A stretch of 64,000 nt of DNA from Arthrobacter sp. efr-133-TYG-118 (GCF_030209755.1 NZ_JARVRH010000012.1:186001-250000), one strand, 5' to 3'; positions 1 through 8,270 are shown, numbered from the stretch's first letter. Notes: generated by a model not told the origin, from the letters alone. Program-made: numbers and translations.

Positions 1-138
1 ATCGATCCCGATGCTGGGGATCTCGCTCATGAGGAAGTACGGACCGGAGAGGGACCATTCCTTGCGGTCTGTGCTGCGTGCCAGCCACAGTCCTTTTTTG
101 GTCCCGATCGCCAAGACATAACTCTCTGCGGTAGCCAT
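1..138 (-). CDS. BNR/YVTN-repeat (sialidase-like) protein, N-terminal fragment
   Basis: Only the first 46 residues are present and the gene runs off the left edge. The start ATG is at 138 on the minus strand. The segment contains IGTKKGLWLARSTDR followed by a W-x-L-S-G-P stretch. This is the usual first blade of BNR/WD40/YVTN-type beta-propeller proteins annotated as exo-alpha-sialidase-like or VPS10-like in actinobacteria. There is no signal peptide, so a cytoplasmic propeller is likely. The true enzymatic role is not established for this family, and the catalytic residues would lie outside the window. The family call rests on a short segment and is moderate. Confidence 0.55.
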   Translation of the reverse strand, partial: MATAESYVLAIGTKKGLWLARSTDRKEWSLSGPYFLMSEIPSIGID

Positions 139-204
139 GCACCCCATGCAACCATCCCGGCGCGGGAGCCGCAACGGTTTTATGAACCGGTCTAGGAAAC
201 CGCC

Positions 205-405
205 TCAGTCCACGAACTCGGACTGCGTCTCAATGAAGTCCCAGTCGGCGTCGCTCAGCCCGCCAGCCAGCTCCTCAAGGCGCGGGCCGCCGACATCCGC
301 GATGCGCTGCAGAACTTCCAGTGGAAGCTCCGTGGCACGCAGGTTTTCCCGCAGCCATTCCTTGCTCTTGAGGTCTATGTCCAGCCACCACATGAAGATC
401 TCCAC
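205..405 (-). CDS. Small acidic hypothetical protein
   Basis: This is a short acidic protein of about 66 residues ending in IETQSEFVD. I recognise no domain. The W-W-L-D-I-D-L segment near the start and the amphipathic EVLQRIADVGG helix look like a genuine folded small protein. The GTG at 405 is preceded by a good ribosome site (GGAAGGGG). An in-frame ATG at 393 also has GGAG six bases upstream, and an ATG at 450 has none, so the start is uncertain among these. An opposite-strand reading frame (137-478) is Ser/Arg-rich and looks like a shadow. The gene lies between the sialidase-like gene and the hairpins at 615-722. Confidence 0.5.
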   Translation of the reverse strand: MEIFMWWLDIDLKSKEWLRENLRATELPLEVLQRIADVGGPRLEELAGGLSDADWDFIETQSEFVD

Positions 406-614
406 ATGGACCACCCCTTCCTGTGCAAAGTTAACGCTAGGCCTGCTCATGGTGCTCTACAAGGGGCCGGCGACCTGATCACACGCCGGGTTTCGCCCCG
501 AATTCAGGGTCGGAAAAAGTAAAGTGAAAGTAGTTATTCAGATTGGTGGCGGAGTCCTGTTGGGGCACGTAAGCTAATTGTCAGCAGGAACCCAAAGAAC
601 CTGCTCCAAAGTCC

Positions 615-653
615 GCTCCGGAGTGCGTATCCCCCAATAACGCACTCCGGAGC
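615..653. terminator. 14-bp perfect hairpin
   Basis: The arms 615-628 (gctccggagtgcgt) and 640-653 pair perfectly over 14 bp around an 11-base loop. A T-rich stretch (tctttgttt) follows on the plus side. No plus-strand gene ends just upstream, so it is a terminator-like or repeat hairpin within a gene-free stretch of about 360 bp (406-764). Apart from this hairpin and the next one, I see nothing coding there. Confidence 0.5.
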
Positions 654-678
654 TCTTTGTTTAAGACCAAAGATGCGC

Positions 679-722
679 AAAATCCCTGGCGATACCCGGA
701 TACGGGTGTCGCCAGGGATTTT
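679..722 (-). terminator. Terminator downstream of the GntP permease
   Basis: A 20-bp stem (679-698 with 703-722) carries one G-T wobble and a 4-base loop and is flanked by AAAA/TTTT. It works as an intrinsic terminator in either direction and lies about 43 bp past the end of the minus-strand permease gene. The core CTGGCGA..CCCG / CGGG.GTCGCCAG is shared with the hairpin at 24868-24908, so it belongs to a repeated hairpin family. Confidence 0.75.
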
Positions 723-764
723 CCGTGTCGCTCACCTCTTTACGAGTCGCGGCGCGGAACGAGC

Positions 765-2156
765 CTAGACGAATTGGTACAGCAGGGCAGCCATTCCGAA
801 GCCCACGACGGAGAGCACGGTCTCCAGCACGGTCCACGTCTTCAGGGTGTCCTTGACCGACATGTTGAAGTATTTGGAGATGATCCAGAATCCGCCGTCG
901 TTGACGTGGCTGGCGATGATGGAACCGGAGGAGATGGCCATCACGATCAAGGCCAATTGCGGCTGCGAATAGTGTCCGGCCGTGAGCGCCGGAGCCAGGA
1001 TGCCGCCGGTCGTCACGATCGCTACCGTGGCCGAGCCCTGGGCAAGCCGCATGCCGCATGCAATCACGTAAGCGGACACGATCACCGGGAGCCCCGCCTT
1101 GGCCAAGCTGTCCGCCACGGCGTTGCCGACACCGGTTGCCGAGAGTACGGCACCGAAGAATGCGCCCGCTCCAACCACCAGCAGGATCATGCCGACCGGC
1201 TTGAGCGAGGCAGAGCTGAGTTCGGAGAGGTCCTTTGCGCTCATGCCCCGGCGGGTGCCCAGGAGCCACATGGACAATGCGACGGCAACGGTGAGCGCAA
1301 TGGCCGGGTTACCGAAGAACACCAGCGCATCGCGGAATCCACCGGCGGGCAGGAAGACGTTGCCGAAGGTGGCGCCGAGGATCAGGAGCATCGGCAGCCC
1401 GATGGCAAGGGCAACGACGCTCATGGGCGGCTCGTGGCCCACGGCTTCCTCGGCTTCCGGGATCACGCGGTCCTCCGGAACAGCCACCTGCACGCGCTTG
1501 CCGATCCACTGGCCCCAGAGAATGCCGGAGGCGAACCAGGCAGGGATGCCACAGGCAAGGCCCATGATGATGATCCAGCCAAGTTCAACGTGGAACAGCC
1601 CGGCCGCGGCCACGGGACCCGGGTGCGGCGGCAGGAAGGCGTGGGTCACGGAGAGGCCGGCGAGGAGCGGCAAGGCGTACAAAATCAGGGATTTCCCGCC
1701 GCGCACCGCGGCAACGTAGACGAGGGGCGCGAGCACGAAAATGCCGATGTCGAAGAAGACGGGAATCCCCAGGACAAAGCCGGTGACGCCCATGGCCAGC
1801 GGCGTGCCCTTTTCGCCGAAGACCTTCACCAGCCTCCCCAGCAGGACCTCCGCGCCCCCGGAGCGTTCCAGGATGGCCCCGAGGACGGTACCCAGGCCGA
1901 TGATCAGGGTGATGTGTCCCAGGATCCCGGCGAAACCCTTCTCAATGAGGGCATCGCCGCTCTTGATGGGCGAGCCGACAAGGGCGTCGATGCTGACCCC
2001 GCCCGCCAACGCCACGAGCACGCTGGTGCCCACCAGGGCAATGAACGGTTCTACCTTGACCTTGATGATCAAAAACAGCAGGAGGGCGATGCCGGCACCT
2101 GCAAGGAGAAGCAGGCCGGCCGTATCGTGGCGCAGCCAGTTCAGGAATTCATTCAT
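765..2156 (-). CDS. GntP-family gluconate-type permease
   Basis: This 463-aa integral membrane protein matches the gluconate:H+ symporter (GntP/Gnt-I) family in length and pattern. It has about 12 hydrophobic segments, the conserved LPPHPGP and an ILGATF-type loop, and a glycine-rich C-terminal half with SGSIIASHVNDGGFW. It should import a sugar acid such as gluconate, or by context an amino-sugar acid. The ATG at 2156 is chosen over an upstream in-frame ATG at 2324, because those 56 extra residues are Pro/Arg-rich and overlap the aldolase gene. It is last in a minus-strand operon after the deaminase, deacylase and aldolase genes, 22 bp after the aldolase stop, and is followed by a strong terminator. 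The substrate is inferred from neighbours only. Confidence 0.88.
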   Translation of the reverse strand: MNEFLNWLRHDTAGLLLLAGAGIALLLFLIIKVKVEPFIALVGTSVLVALAGGVSIDALVGSPIKSGDALIEKGFAGILGHITLIIGLGTVLGAILERSGGAEVLLGRLVKVFGEKGTPLAMGVTGFVLGIPVFFDIGIFVLAPLVYVAAVRGGKSLILYALPLLAGLSVTHAFLPPHPGPVAAAGLFHVELGWIIIMGLACGIPAWFASGILWGQWIGKRVQVAVPEDRVIPEAEEAVGHEPPMSVVALAIGLPMLLILGATFGNVFLPAGGFRDALVFFGNPAIALTVAVALSMWLLGTRRGMSAKDLSELSSASLKPVGMILLVVGAGAFFGAVLSATGVGNAVADSLAKAGLPVIVSAYVIACGMRLAQGSATVAIVTTGGILAPALTAGHYSQPQLALIVMAISSGSIIASHVNDGGFWIISKYFNMSVKDTLKTWTVLETVLSVVGFGMAALLYQFV

Positions 2157-2178
2157 GGAGGTTACTTTCTGGGTATTC

Positions 2179-2814
2179 CTACTTGAGGGTGGCGGTGAAA
2201 GCGGCTGCCCTGGCCGAAATGTCCGACCAGTCGCCAGACGCCACGGCGGCGGGAGGGACCACGCTGGTTCCACAGCAGACGGCGGCGGCACCGGCGTCGA
2301 GATAGCTCTTGGCGTTCGACGCATCGATCCCGCCGGAGGGCAGGAGCCGGATACCGGGGTAGGGCCCCTGGAGATCCTTCAGGTAGGCGGGGCCGAGCTG
2401 CCGGGCGGGGAAGATCTTGACTGCCGCTGAGCCGAGGTCGAGGGCCTGCGCAACCTCAGTGGGTGTCATGGCGCCCAAACTGAAGGGAACACCGGCGGCC
2501 GCAGCCACCGCCGCAACCTCAGGACGAAGGCCAGGGGTCACCAGGAACTGGGCGCCGGCGTCGATCGCTGCCCTGGCCTGTTCGGCCGTCATCACCGTGC
2601 CGATCCCGACGACGGCGCCGTGCTGCTTGGCGGTATCCGCCGCCCGCCGCACATGCTTCAGCACATCCGGGGTGGTGAACGTCAGTTCGACGCTGCGGAT
2701 GCCGCCGTCGGCCAATGCCCGGCAGAGCTCGGCGGCGTCAGGGATGGACGCAGCGCGAACGACGGCGAGGGTGCGGTCTGCTTCAAGCTGTTCGACAAAT
2801 TCTTCAGGAGTCAT
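2179..2814 (-). CDS. eda: 2-keto-3-deoxy-6-phosphogluconate (KDPG) aldolase
   Basis: This 211-aa class I aldolase of the KDPG/KHG family is expected to split KDPG into pyruvate and glyceraldehyde-3-phosphate in the cytoplasm. Visible residues include the Schiff-base lysine Lys133 in VKIFPA, the catalytic Glu43 in SVELTF, the GIGTV strand, the FLVTPG segment and the LPSGGI phosphate-binding loop. The start ATG overlaps the stop of the deacylase gene by 4 bp (ATGA), so translation is probably coupled. It sits in one operon with the deaminase-like and deacylase genes and a GntP permease, opposite a KDG kinase. That makes it the final carbon-splitting step of this locus. Confidence 0.92.
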   Translation of the reverse strand: MTPEEFVEQLEADRTLAVVRAASIPDAAELCRALADGGIRSVELTFTTPDVLKHVRRAADTAKQHGAVVGIGTVMTAEQARAAIDAGAQFLVTPGLRPEVAAVAAAAGVPFSLGAMTPTEVAQALDLGSAAVKIFPARQLGPAYLKDLQGPYPGIRLLPSGGIDASNAKSYLDAGAAAVCCGTSVVPPAAVASGDWSDISARAAAFTATLK

Positions 2815-4463
2815 GCGATGTCGGTACTTCCTGCTCGGGTGAGTCCGTCGGGGCTGCGGCGCAGGGCACGGCCGGCACGGGCGCCGGTGGGCTTCCCGCC
2901 GTCGATCGCTGCCGTCCCGTTGACGAACACGTAATGGATGCCGGTGGCTGGCTTGCGGGGGTTTTCAAAGGTGGCTTCGTCACGGACGGTGCGCGGATCG
3001 AAGAGGACGACGTCGGCCGCGTAACCTTCGCGGACCAGCCCCCGACGATCAAGCTTGAGCCGCCCGGCCGGGCGTCCGCTCAAGTGGTGGACCATGTCTT
3101 CCAGGGTCAGCAAGCCCAAGTCACGGCTGTAATGGCCCAAGTAGCGGGGGAACGTTCCCCAGGCACGCGGGTGGGGTTTGGCACCGACCAAGAGCCCGTC
3201 GCTACCGCCGGTGTGCGTCCGGTGGACCATGATGGCCTGTACGTTTTCCTCGTGGCCAACGTGCTGCAGGATCCCGGTACCCAGGCGGTCTTCCTGGAGG
3301 ATTTGCGCGAACACATCGAATGGCTCTGCGTTGGTTTCCTCGGCGATCCGGGCGATGGTCTTGCCCACATGGCCGGCGAGCGCCGGGTTCTGGACGCCGC
3401 TGATCTCCAGGGTGTGCCATTCGGCAACCACTCCATGGCAGCCGTCGGAGCCGTAGATCTCAACGCTTTCGCGGATTTTCGCCAGCGTAGCCGGGTCGGC
3501 CAGCCGCGCGAGTGTGGCCTCGGTACCGCCGGAGGATGACCAGCTTGGCAGGATGGCCGCAAGCGTGGTGGCGCCGGGGAGGTAGGGGTAAGTGTCGAGC
3601 GTGATGTCGGCGCCGTCGTCGAGGGCTGCATCGATGAGCTCAAGCAGTTCGCCTGCCCGGCCCTTGTTTTCGGCGAAGTTCATGGTGGCGTGGGAAAGGT
3701 GCAGCGCGCAGCCCGTGTCGCGGCTCAGCCCGATCATCTCCGCATAGGCGCCGAGCGCGCCCTTCCCGTAGGAGCGGTGGTGCGGGGCGTAGAAACCGCC
3801 GAGTTCTCCCACGGTCCGGCAAAGTCCTGCCAGTTCCTCAGTCCGGGCATACATGCCGGGAGTGTAGGTCAGCCCGGAGGACATGCCCACGGCACCTTCC
3901 TGCATGGCGGTGCGGACTACGTGCTGCATCCGCTTCTGCTGCTCGGGCGTCGGGTCCCCTTCGGCGAAGCCCATCACCATCGCGCGGACGGTTCCTTGCG
4001 GTACGAGGTAAGCGGCGTTGGTGGCGATGCGGCCTGCTTTGTCTTCATCGTCGAGGCGGTCCAGGTACTCGCCCACGGTTCGCCAATTCCAGTCGAAGTC
4101 CTGCGGGTTGTCATTCCAACCGGCGATCTTTTCGCGGACCCCGGTAAGCGTGGCGTCGTCCACCGGCGCGTAGGACAGGCCGTCCTGGCCCAGCAGTTCG
4201 GTGGTGACGCCTTGGCTGAGCTTGGCGTGGTGGTCCTTGTTGACCAAGAGCTGCAGGTCCGAATGGGCGTGCATGTCGATGAAGCCGGGGCTCAGGACGA
4301 GGCCGGTGGCATCGATGGTCCGCTCGGCGCCCGTTCCGCTGGCGGTGAGGGATCCGGCGTCGGCGACGACGGCGATCACCTCGCCGTCCAGCAGGACGTC
4401 CGCGGGACGACGGTCCGCCCCGGTTCCGTCCACCAAAGCGGCGTTGCTGATGAGGGTCTTCAT
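2811..4463 (-). CDS. N-acyl-D-amino-acid deacylase-like amidohydrolase
   Basis: This 550-aa protein belongs to the D-aminoacylase branch of the amidohydrolase superfamily, which are zinc TIM-barrel enzymes. It has the metal-binding His65-x-His67 motif within FIDMHAHSD, a GVTTELLGQDG strand and HLSHA. C-terminal segments such as GGSDGLLVGAKPHPRAWG and DMVHHLSGRPA are typical of D-aminoacylases. Family members remove N-acyl groups from D-amino acids. Here the neighbours (PLP deaminase, KDG kinase, KDPG aldolase, GntP permease) suggest N-acetyl-D-glucosaminate as a substrate; that is inference. The ATG at 4463 is chosen because the longer frame to 4625 adds 54 low-complexity residues and overlaps the previous gene. 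Its stop overlaps the aldolase start. Confidence 0.87.
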   Translation of the reverse strand: MKTLISNAALVDGTGADRRPADVLLDGEVIAVVADAGSLTASGTGAERTIDATGLVLSPGFIDMHAHSDLQLLVNKDHHAKLSQGVTTELLGQDGLSYAPVDDATLTGVREKIAGWNDNPQDFDWNWRTVGEYLDRLDDEDKAGRIATNAAYLVPQGTVRAMVMGFAEGDPTPEQQKRMQHVVRTAMQEGAVGMSSGLTYTPGMYARTEELAGLCRTVGELGGFYAPHHRSYGKGALGAYAEMIGLSRDTGCALHLSHATMNFAENKGRAGELLELIDAALDDGADITLDTYPYLPGATTLAAILPSWSSSGGTEATLARLADPATLAKIRESVEIYGSDGCHGVVAEWHTLEISGVQNPALAGHVGKTIARIAEETNAEPFDVFAQILQEDRLGTGILQHVGHEENVQAIMVHRTHTGGSDGLLVGAKPHPRAWGTFPRYLGHYSRDLGLLTLEDMVHHLSGRPAGRLKLDRRGLVREGYAADVVLFDPRTVRDEATFENPRKPATGIHYVFVNGTAAIDGGKPTGARAGRALRRSPDGLTRAGSTDIA

Positions 4464-4473
4464 GGCTTGTGTC

Positions 4474-5784
4474 CTAGAAGAAGGTATGGATGAGGTCGAC
4501 GACGGTTTGGTCACCGTCGGTGTCCGCGAGCACGGGGATGAGCGTCCACTTGTCGAAGGCTGTGCACGGATGCGAAAGTCCCAGGCGCACGACGTCGCCC
4601 GGCCGCAACGTGGTGGTGCCGGCATCGAACGTCATAAAGCAGTGCTGGTCGTTGACGGCGGTGATCTCGGCACCGACGAGCGGCTGCATGGAACCACCGA
4701 GGGCGGGCCCGACCAACTGAGGACGGGGCAGTCCTTCGTCCACGGGCAAATCGCGTTTGCCGGCGTCGAGGATGGCAAGGCCCGGCTCGGGCTGGGACAC
4801 GACGCGCGCCCAGCCGTGCATTCCTGCCTTGAACGGCCGGCCGCCGTCACGGGAAAACGGCGAGATGCCCCGGTAGAAACCGTCGTCGTGGATGATGTAG
4901 GCGCCGCTGCGGATCATGAGTTCCACCCGGGGGCCTGCCTCGGAGCCAGCGGCGACGCACGGCGAAAGGACCTCGACGACGTCGTCGAAGTAGGCGCTGC
5001 CGCCTGCGGTGAGGATAACGGCGTCGGATCCGTAGAGACCTTCCTCGAGGAGCCGCTGATGCAGCCCACCCATCCGGCCCAAGTATCCGCGGACGGTGGC
5101 GAGGCTGTCCGCGTCGGCCGTGTGGGCCAAGGATCCTTCGTAGCCGCTCACCCCCACCAGCCGCAGGTTCGAGGAGGCAGAGATGGCGCGGGCCACGTCG
5201 AGTGCGGCCTCCACGCCCCGTGCTCCGGTGCGGCCACCGATTCCGCCGAGTTCAACGAGGACATCCAGGACGGCGTTGCTTCCTGCGGCTTCCAGCGTGC
5301 GGCCGATGACATCGACGGTGACTGTGGAGTCCACCCAGGACAGGATCGGCATCTCCGGCGTCGCGGTGGCGGCAACCCATTCGATGGCATGCGGATCGGT
5401 CAGGCTATTGGCCAATTGCAGGCGCCGCACGCCGAATTCGCGGGCAACGCGGAGCTGGGTGAAGTTCGCCACAGTGATCCCCCAGGCGCCGCGGCTCAGC
5501 TGTTCGGCCCAAAGCTGCGGTGCCATGGTGGTCTTTCCGTGCGGGGCCAGCAAGACGCCGCGCTCAGCACACCACAAGGCCAGCCGATCCGCGTTATGGC
5601 GGAGGGCGCGGGCGTCGAGCGTCAGCAGCGGGGTCTGGAGATCGGCCAGCGCGTGCTTTTCGGCGAGGAAATCGGTGTGGGTGGTCCCATTTGCGGCAGC
5701 GGGCACGGCCTTGTGCCGCCAGTCCAGGCGGCGATCTGCCAAGGCGGCCACGGCGGATGCCGAAATGGCTTCGGAAGTGTTCAC
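4474..5784 (-). CDS. Fold-type III PLP deaminase (D-serine dehydratase / D-threonine aldolase-like)
   Basis: This 436-aa enzyme has an N-terminal alanine-racemase barrel and a C-terminal D-serine-dehydratase-like domain. The PLP lysine is Lys84 in APHGKTTMAP. His405 and Cys407 in LSHPC match the zinc ligands of eukaryotic-type D-serine dehydratases. Family members eliminate ammonia from beta-hydroxy D-amino acids or cleave them by retro-aldol. D-glucosaminate is also a D-configured beta-hydroxy amino acid, and its deamination would give 2-keto-3-deoxygluconate, the substrate of the divergent kinase. I infer that role from the gene set; D-serine or D-threonine remain possible. It is the first gene of the minus operon, 10 bp before the deacylase, with a divergent promoter region upstream. 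Confidence 0.83.
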   Translation of the reverse strand: MNTSEAISASAVAALADRRLDWRHKAVPAAANGTTHTDFLAEKHALADLQTPLLTLDARALRHNADRLALWCAERGVLLAPHGKTTMAPQLWAEQLSRGAWGITVANFTQLRVAREFGVRRLQLANSLTDPHAIEWVAATATPEMPILSWVDSTVTVDVIGRTLEAAGSNAVLDVLVELGGIGGRTGARGVEAALDVARAISASSNLRLVGVSGYEGSLAHTADADSLATVRGYLGRMGGLHQRLLEEGLYGSDAVILTAGGSAYFDDVVEVLSPCVAAGSEAGPRVELMIRSGAYIIHDDGFYRGISPFSRDGGRPFKAGMHGWARVVSQPEPGLAILDAGKRDLPVDEGLPRPQLVGPALGGSMQPLVGAEITAVNDQHCFMTFDAGTTTLRPGDVVRLGLSHPCTAFDKWTLIPVLADTDGDQTVVDLIHTFF

Positions 5785-5852
5785 GCGTTGATTCCCTTCG
5801 CGGTGCTGCGTTTTTGAAGCTGCGGGGCTGTTGGGTGGAGTTTTCGCTTGCG

Positions 5853-5882
5853 TTGCGTATTTTGCAATGCTGGTTGCAATAC
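5853..5882. promoter_or_regulatory. Candidate IclR operator in the divergent promoter region
   Basis: The 240-bp gap between the divergent deaminase and kinase operons contains TTGC-N7-GCAA (5853-5867). It also holds two direct copies of TTGCAAT (5862-5868 and 5874-5880), and the outer GTAT/ATAC ends (5857-5860, 5879-5882) are inverted. Such near-palindromes between divergent catabolic operons are typical IclR-family sites, and an IclR gene lies in the right-hand operon. This is inference from pattern and location. Confidence 0.4.
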
Positions 5883-6024
5883 TGTTGGTGATATGTCTAA
5901 CATGGTGCAGGATTGGGAGTCAAGGCCGCGGCGCGCCCGGAGGCCTCGGTTCCAGCCACGGAAATCCCTTCTTCATGGGGGTGTCGAGTGCCGCTAAAAG
6001 CGGCAGAGGGAGTGCGGGAGTTTC

Positions 6025-7056
6025 ATGCTTTCAGCTGTATGTGTGGGCGAGACGATGGCCATGCTCACCCCGGTGAAGGCTGTCCCGTTGCACCAAGCCA
6101 CTGAGCTGCATTGCGGCATCGGCGGCGCCGAATCGAACGTTGCGATCGGCCTGGCTGCCATGGGCCTGGACTCGCACTGGGTAGGCCGGGTGGGCCGGGA
6201 TGGCTTCGGCACGCGGATCCTGGACGAGCTCAGCAGCCACGGCGTGGGGATTTCCGGCGTCGAGGTTGATTCCGGACGGCCCACCGGGCTTTACGTCAAG
6301 GTCCCCGCCCAGGAATCAGATCCCGATGGCGGCAGTTCAGTTTTGTACTACCGGCAGGGTTCCGCGGCGTCGGCCATGGGCCCGGGCACCCTGGCGAGTC
6401 CAGCCGTCGCGCGCCTGTTGGAAAAAGCCGCGCTCATCCACCTGAGCGGCATCACGGCAGCCCTCTCGGCCGACTGCCTGGAGCTGATGGAAACGATCCT
6501 GGCCGCACCGAGGCAGGGCCGCGTCATCAGTTTCGACGTCAATTGGCGCGCCGCGCTCTGGGCAGGGCAGGACCGCTCGGTGCTGCGCCGCCTGGCCAAT
6601 CTCGCCGACGTCGTGCTGGTGGGCAAGGACGAGGCCGAGCACGCCTTCGGCACCACAGACGAAGCTGAACTCCGGCGCCTCATGCCGGATCCCGCCGTCG
6701 TCGTCATCAAGAACGAAGCGATCAGCGCCATTGCCCTGGAACGGGACGGTACGCGATCGGAAGTGCCTGCGTTGTCCGTGGACGTGCTCGAGCCAGTGGG
6801 GGCGGGCGATTCTTTTGCTGCCGGCTACCTGAGCGGCGTGCTGTTCGGCCTCGACCAGAAGGCGAGCCTCCGCCGGGGACATGTCGCAGCCGCCTGCACC
6901 CTCACCGTCCACGGCGATCGCGGCCCCCTGCCGGGGGCCGAACAGCTCGGGGCCATCCTTGACTCCGCTGACGCCGAATGGACTGCGATCCATGTTGCCG
7001 GGGGACACTTCACCAGCCAAAACCGGAGCCTTCAAGATCGGAGTACAGCGCCATGA
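6025..7056 (+). CDS. kdgK: 2-keto-3-deoxygluconate kinase (PfkB family)
   Basis: This 343-aa PfkB/ribokinase-family sugar kinase has the N-terminal GGAESNVAIGLAAMG motif and the C-terminal catalytic signature PVGAGDSFAAGYLSG, whose GAGD supplies the catalytic Asp. The arrangement CVGETMAML...GGAE is typical of KDG kinases, which phosphorylate 2-keto-3-deoxygluconate to KDPG. The KDPG aldolase encoded in the divergent operon fits as the next enzyme. A GGGAG ribosome site precedes the ATG at 6025. The stop overlaps the IclR start by 4 bp (ATGA). Another sugar kinase specificity cannot be excluded from motifs alone, but the context makes KDG kinase the best call. Confidence 0.85.
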   Translation: MLSAVCVGETMAMLTPVKAVPLHQATELHCGIGGAESNVAIGLAAMGLDSHWVGRVGRDGFGTRILDELSSHGVGISGVEVDSGRPTGLYVKVPAQESDPDGGSSVLYYRQGSAASAMGPGTLASPAVARLLEKAALIHLSGITAALSADCLELMETILAAPRQGRVISFDVNWRAALWAGQDRSVLRRLANLADVVLVGKDEAEHAFGTTDEAELRRLMPDPAVVVIKNEAISAIALERDGTRSEVPALSVDVLEPVGAGDSFAAGYLSGVLFGLDQKASLRRGHVAAACTLTVHGDRGPLPGAEQLGAILDSADAEWTAIHVAGGHFTSQNRSLQDRSTAP

Positions 7057-7814
7057 GCCAAAGCCTGATGCGGGCCATCGACCTGCTTGCCGAACTCGCG
7101 GCCAAACCGGCCACCCTGGATGAGCTCGCCTCCAAGGCTTCGGTGCACAAGACCACAGTGATGCGCCTCCTGCATGCCATGGAGGAAAAGCGCTTCGTGG
7201 TCCGGGATGAGGACCAGCGATTCATGCTTGGCTCGAAGCTGTTCGAGCTGTCCTCGCTCGCCCTGGAGCAGCGGGATATCCGCAAAGTGGCGCACCCGCA
7301 CCTGGCCGAGCTGAACGGAAAGACGGGGCACACCGTGCACCTTGCCGCATTCGAGGGCAACGACGTGGTGTACATCGACAAGTTCGAGTCGCACCATCCC
7401 GTGCGGATGTACTCCAGGATCGGCCTGACCGCGTCCCTGCATTCCGCCGCCGTCGCAAAAGTCCTCCTGGCCGACATGCCGCGCAGCCGACAGGAACGGA
7501 TCGCCGCAGGACTGGACTACACAAGAATTACCGACACCACCCTGACCTCACCGGAGGCCCTGCTGGCCGAACTGGAGCAGGTCAGGATCCAGGGCTGGGC
7601 CCACGACAATGCCGAGCATGAAGCCTTCGTGCACTGCATCGCGACCCCCATTCGCGACGCGAGCGGCGCCGTCGTGGCCGCAGCCTCTTGTTCGGTACCG
7701 GTAGTGATGCTCAGCTATGAAGGACTGCTTGAGCTACTGCCCGACCTCAAAGCCAGCACCGAGGCCATCTCCCGCGACCTCGGCTGGATCAGCCACGAAA
7801 GGAACTCAGCATGA
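7053..7814 (+). CDS. IclR-family transcriptional regulator
   Basis: This 253-aa regulator has an N-terminal winged helix-turn-helix (residues about 5-60, with ELASKASVHKTTVMRLLHAME as the recognition region). It also has a C-terminal IclR effector domain with VYIDKFESHHPVRMYSRIG and LHSAAVAKVLLA. It is translationally coupled to the kinase (ATGA overlap) and to the following RidA gene (ATGA overlap), so all three form one transcript. It probably controls this operon and the divergent deaminase operon through the repeats near 5853-5882, responding to a pathway sugar acid such as KDG or KDPG. The longer in-frame start at 6978 lies inside the kinase gene and is rejected. Confidence 0.88.
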   Translation: MSQSLMRAIDLLAELAAKPATLDELASKASVHKTTVMRLLHAMEEKRFVVRDEDQRFMLGSKLFELSSLALEQRDIRKVAHPHLAELNGKTGHTVHLAAFEGNDVVYIDKFESHHPVRMYSRIGLTASLHSAAVAKVLLADMPRSRQERIAAGLDYTRITDTTLTSPEALLAELEQVRIQGWAHDNAEHEAFVHCIATPIRDASGAVVAAASCSVPVVMLSYEGLLELLPDLKASTEAISRDLGWISHERNSA

Positions 7815-8215
7815 GTGAAAAGACGATCGTACGGACCGACAACGCCCCTGCACCGGCGCACACCTTCTCGCAGGGCGTCCGCAAGGGCGGCTTGTTCCAG
7901 GTGTCCGGCCAAGGCCCCATGGACCCGGACACCAACCAGTACATCGGCGAGGGCGACGTCCGCGTCCAGACCCGCCGCACCCTGGAGAACGTCAAGGCGA
8001 TCCTCGAGGCCGGCGGATCCTCCGTGGAGGACGTCATCATGTTCCGCGTCTACCTCACCACCCGCGACGACTTCGCAGCCATGAATGATGTCTACGGCGA
8101 ATTCATCACCGAAAACGTCGCCAGCGGCCAACTGCCAAGCCGCACCACGGTGTTCGTCGACCTCCCGCATGAAGTGATGCTGGTGGAAATCGACGCGCTG
8201 GCGGTTACGGCGTAG
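7811..8215 (+). CDS. RidA-family enamine/imine deaminase
   Basis: This 134-aa protein is of normal RidA (YjgF/YER057c/UK114) length. It keeps the SQGVRKGGLFQVSGQ start, the QTRRTLENVKAILEAGG helix and SRTTVFVDLP, whose arginine matches the catalytic Arg of active RidA proteins. RidA proteins hydrolyse reactive enamine/imine intermediates released by PLP dehydratases, which fits the PLP deaminase in the divergent operon. An AGGAA ribosome site lies in the IclR C-terminus and the ATG overlaps its stop. It is the last gene of the operon and is followed by a hairpin terminator. Confidence 0.88.
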   Translation: MSEKTIVRTDNAPAPAHTFSQGVRKGGLFQVSGQGPMDPDTNQYIGEGDVRVQTRRTLENVKAILEAGGSSVEDVIMFRVYLTTRDDFAAMNDVYGEFITENVASGQLPSRTTVFVDLPHEVMLVEIDALAVTA

Positions 8216-8231
8216 GTTCACAGACGGGAAG

Positions 8232-8270
8232 GGTCGACGGCGGCACTCGGGTGAGTGCCGCCGTCGAACC
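8232..8270 (+). terminator. Terminator after the RidA gene
   Basis: A 15-bp perfect stem (8234-8248 tcgacggcggcactc with 8253-8267) encloses a 4-base loop just past the RidA stop. The same GACGGCGGCACTC core recurs in the hairpin at 33821-33861. Confidence 0.75.

Noticed and set aside
137-478. Plus-strand Ser/Arg-rich frame opposite the small hypothetical gene
   Set aside because: Low-complexity composition typical of an antisense shadow; the minus frame has a ribosome site and balanced composition.
657-2186. Long plus-strand reading frame opposite the GntP permease
   Set aside because: Composition is Gly/Asp/His/Gln-rich with no domain, and the minus frame encodes a complete GntP protein.
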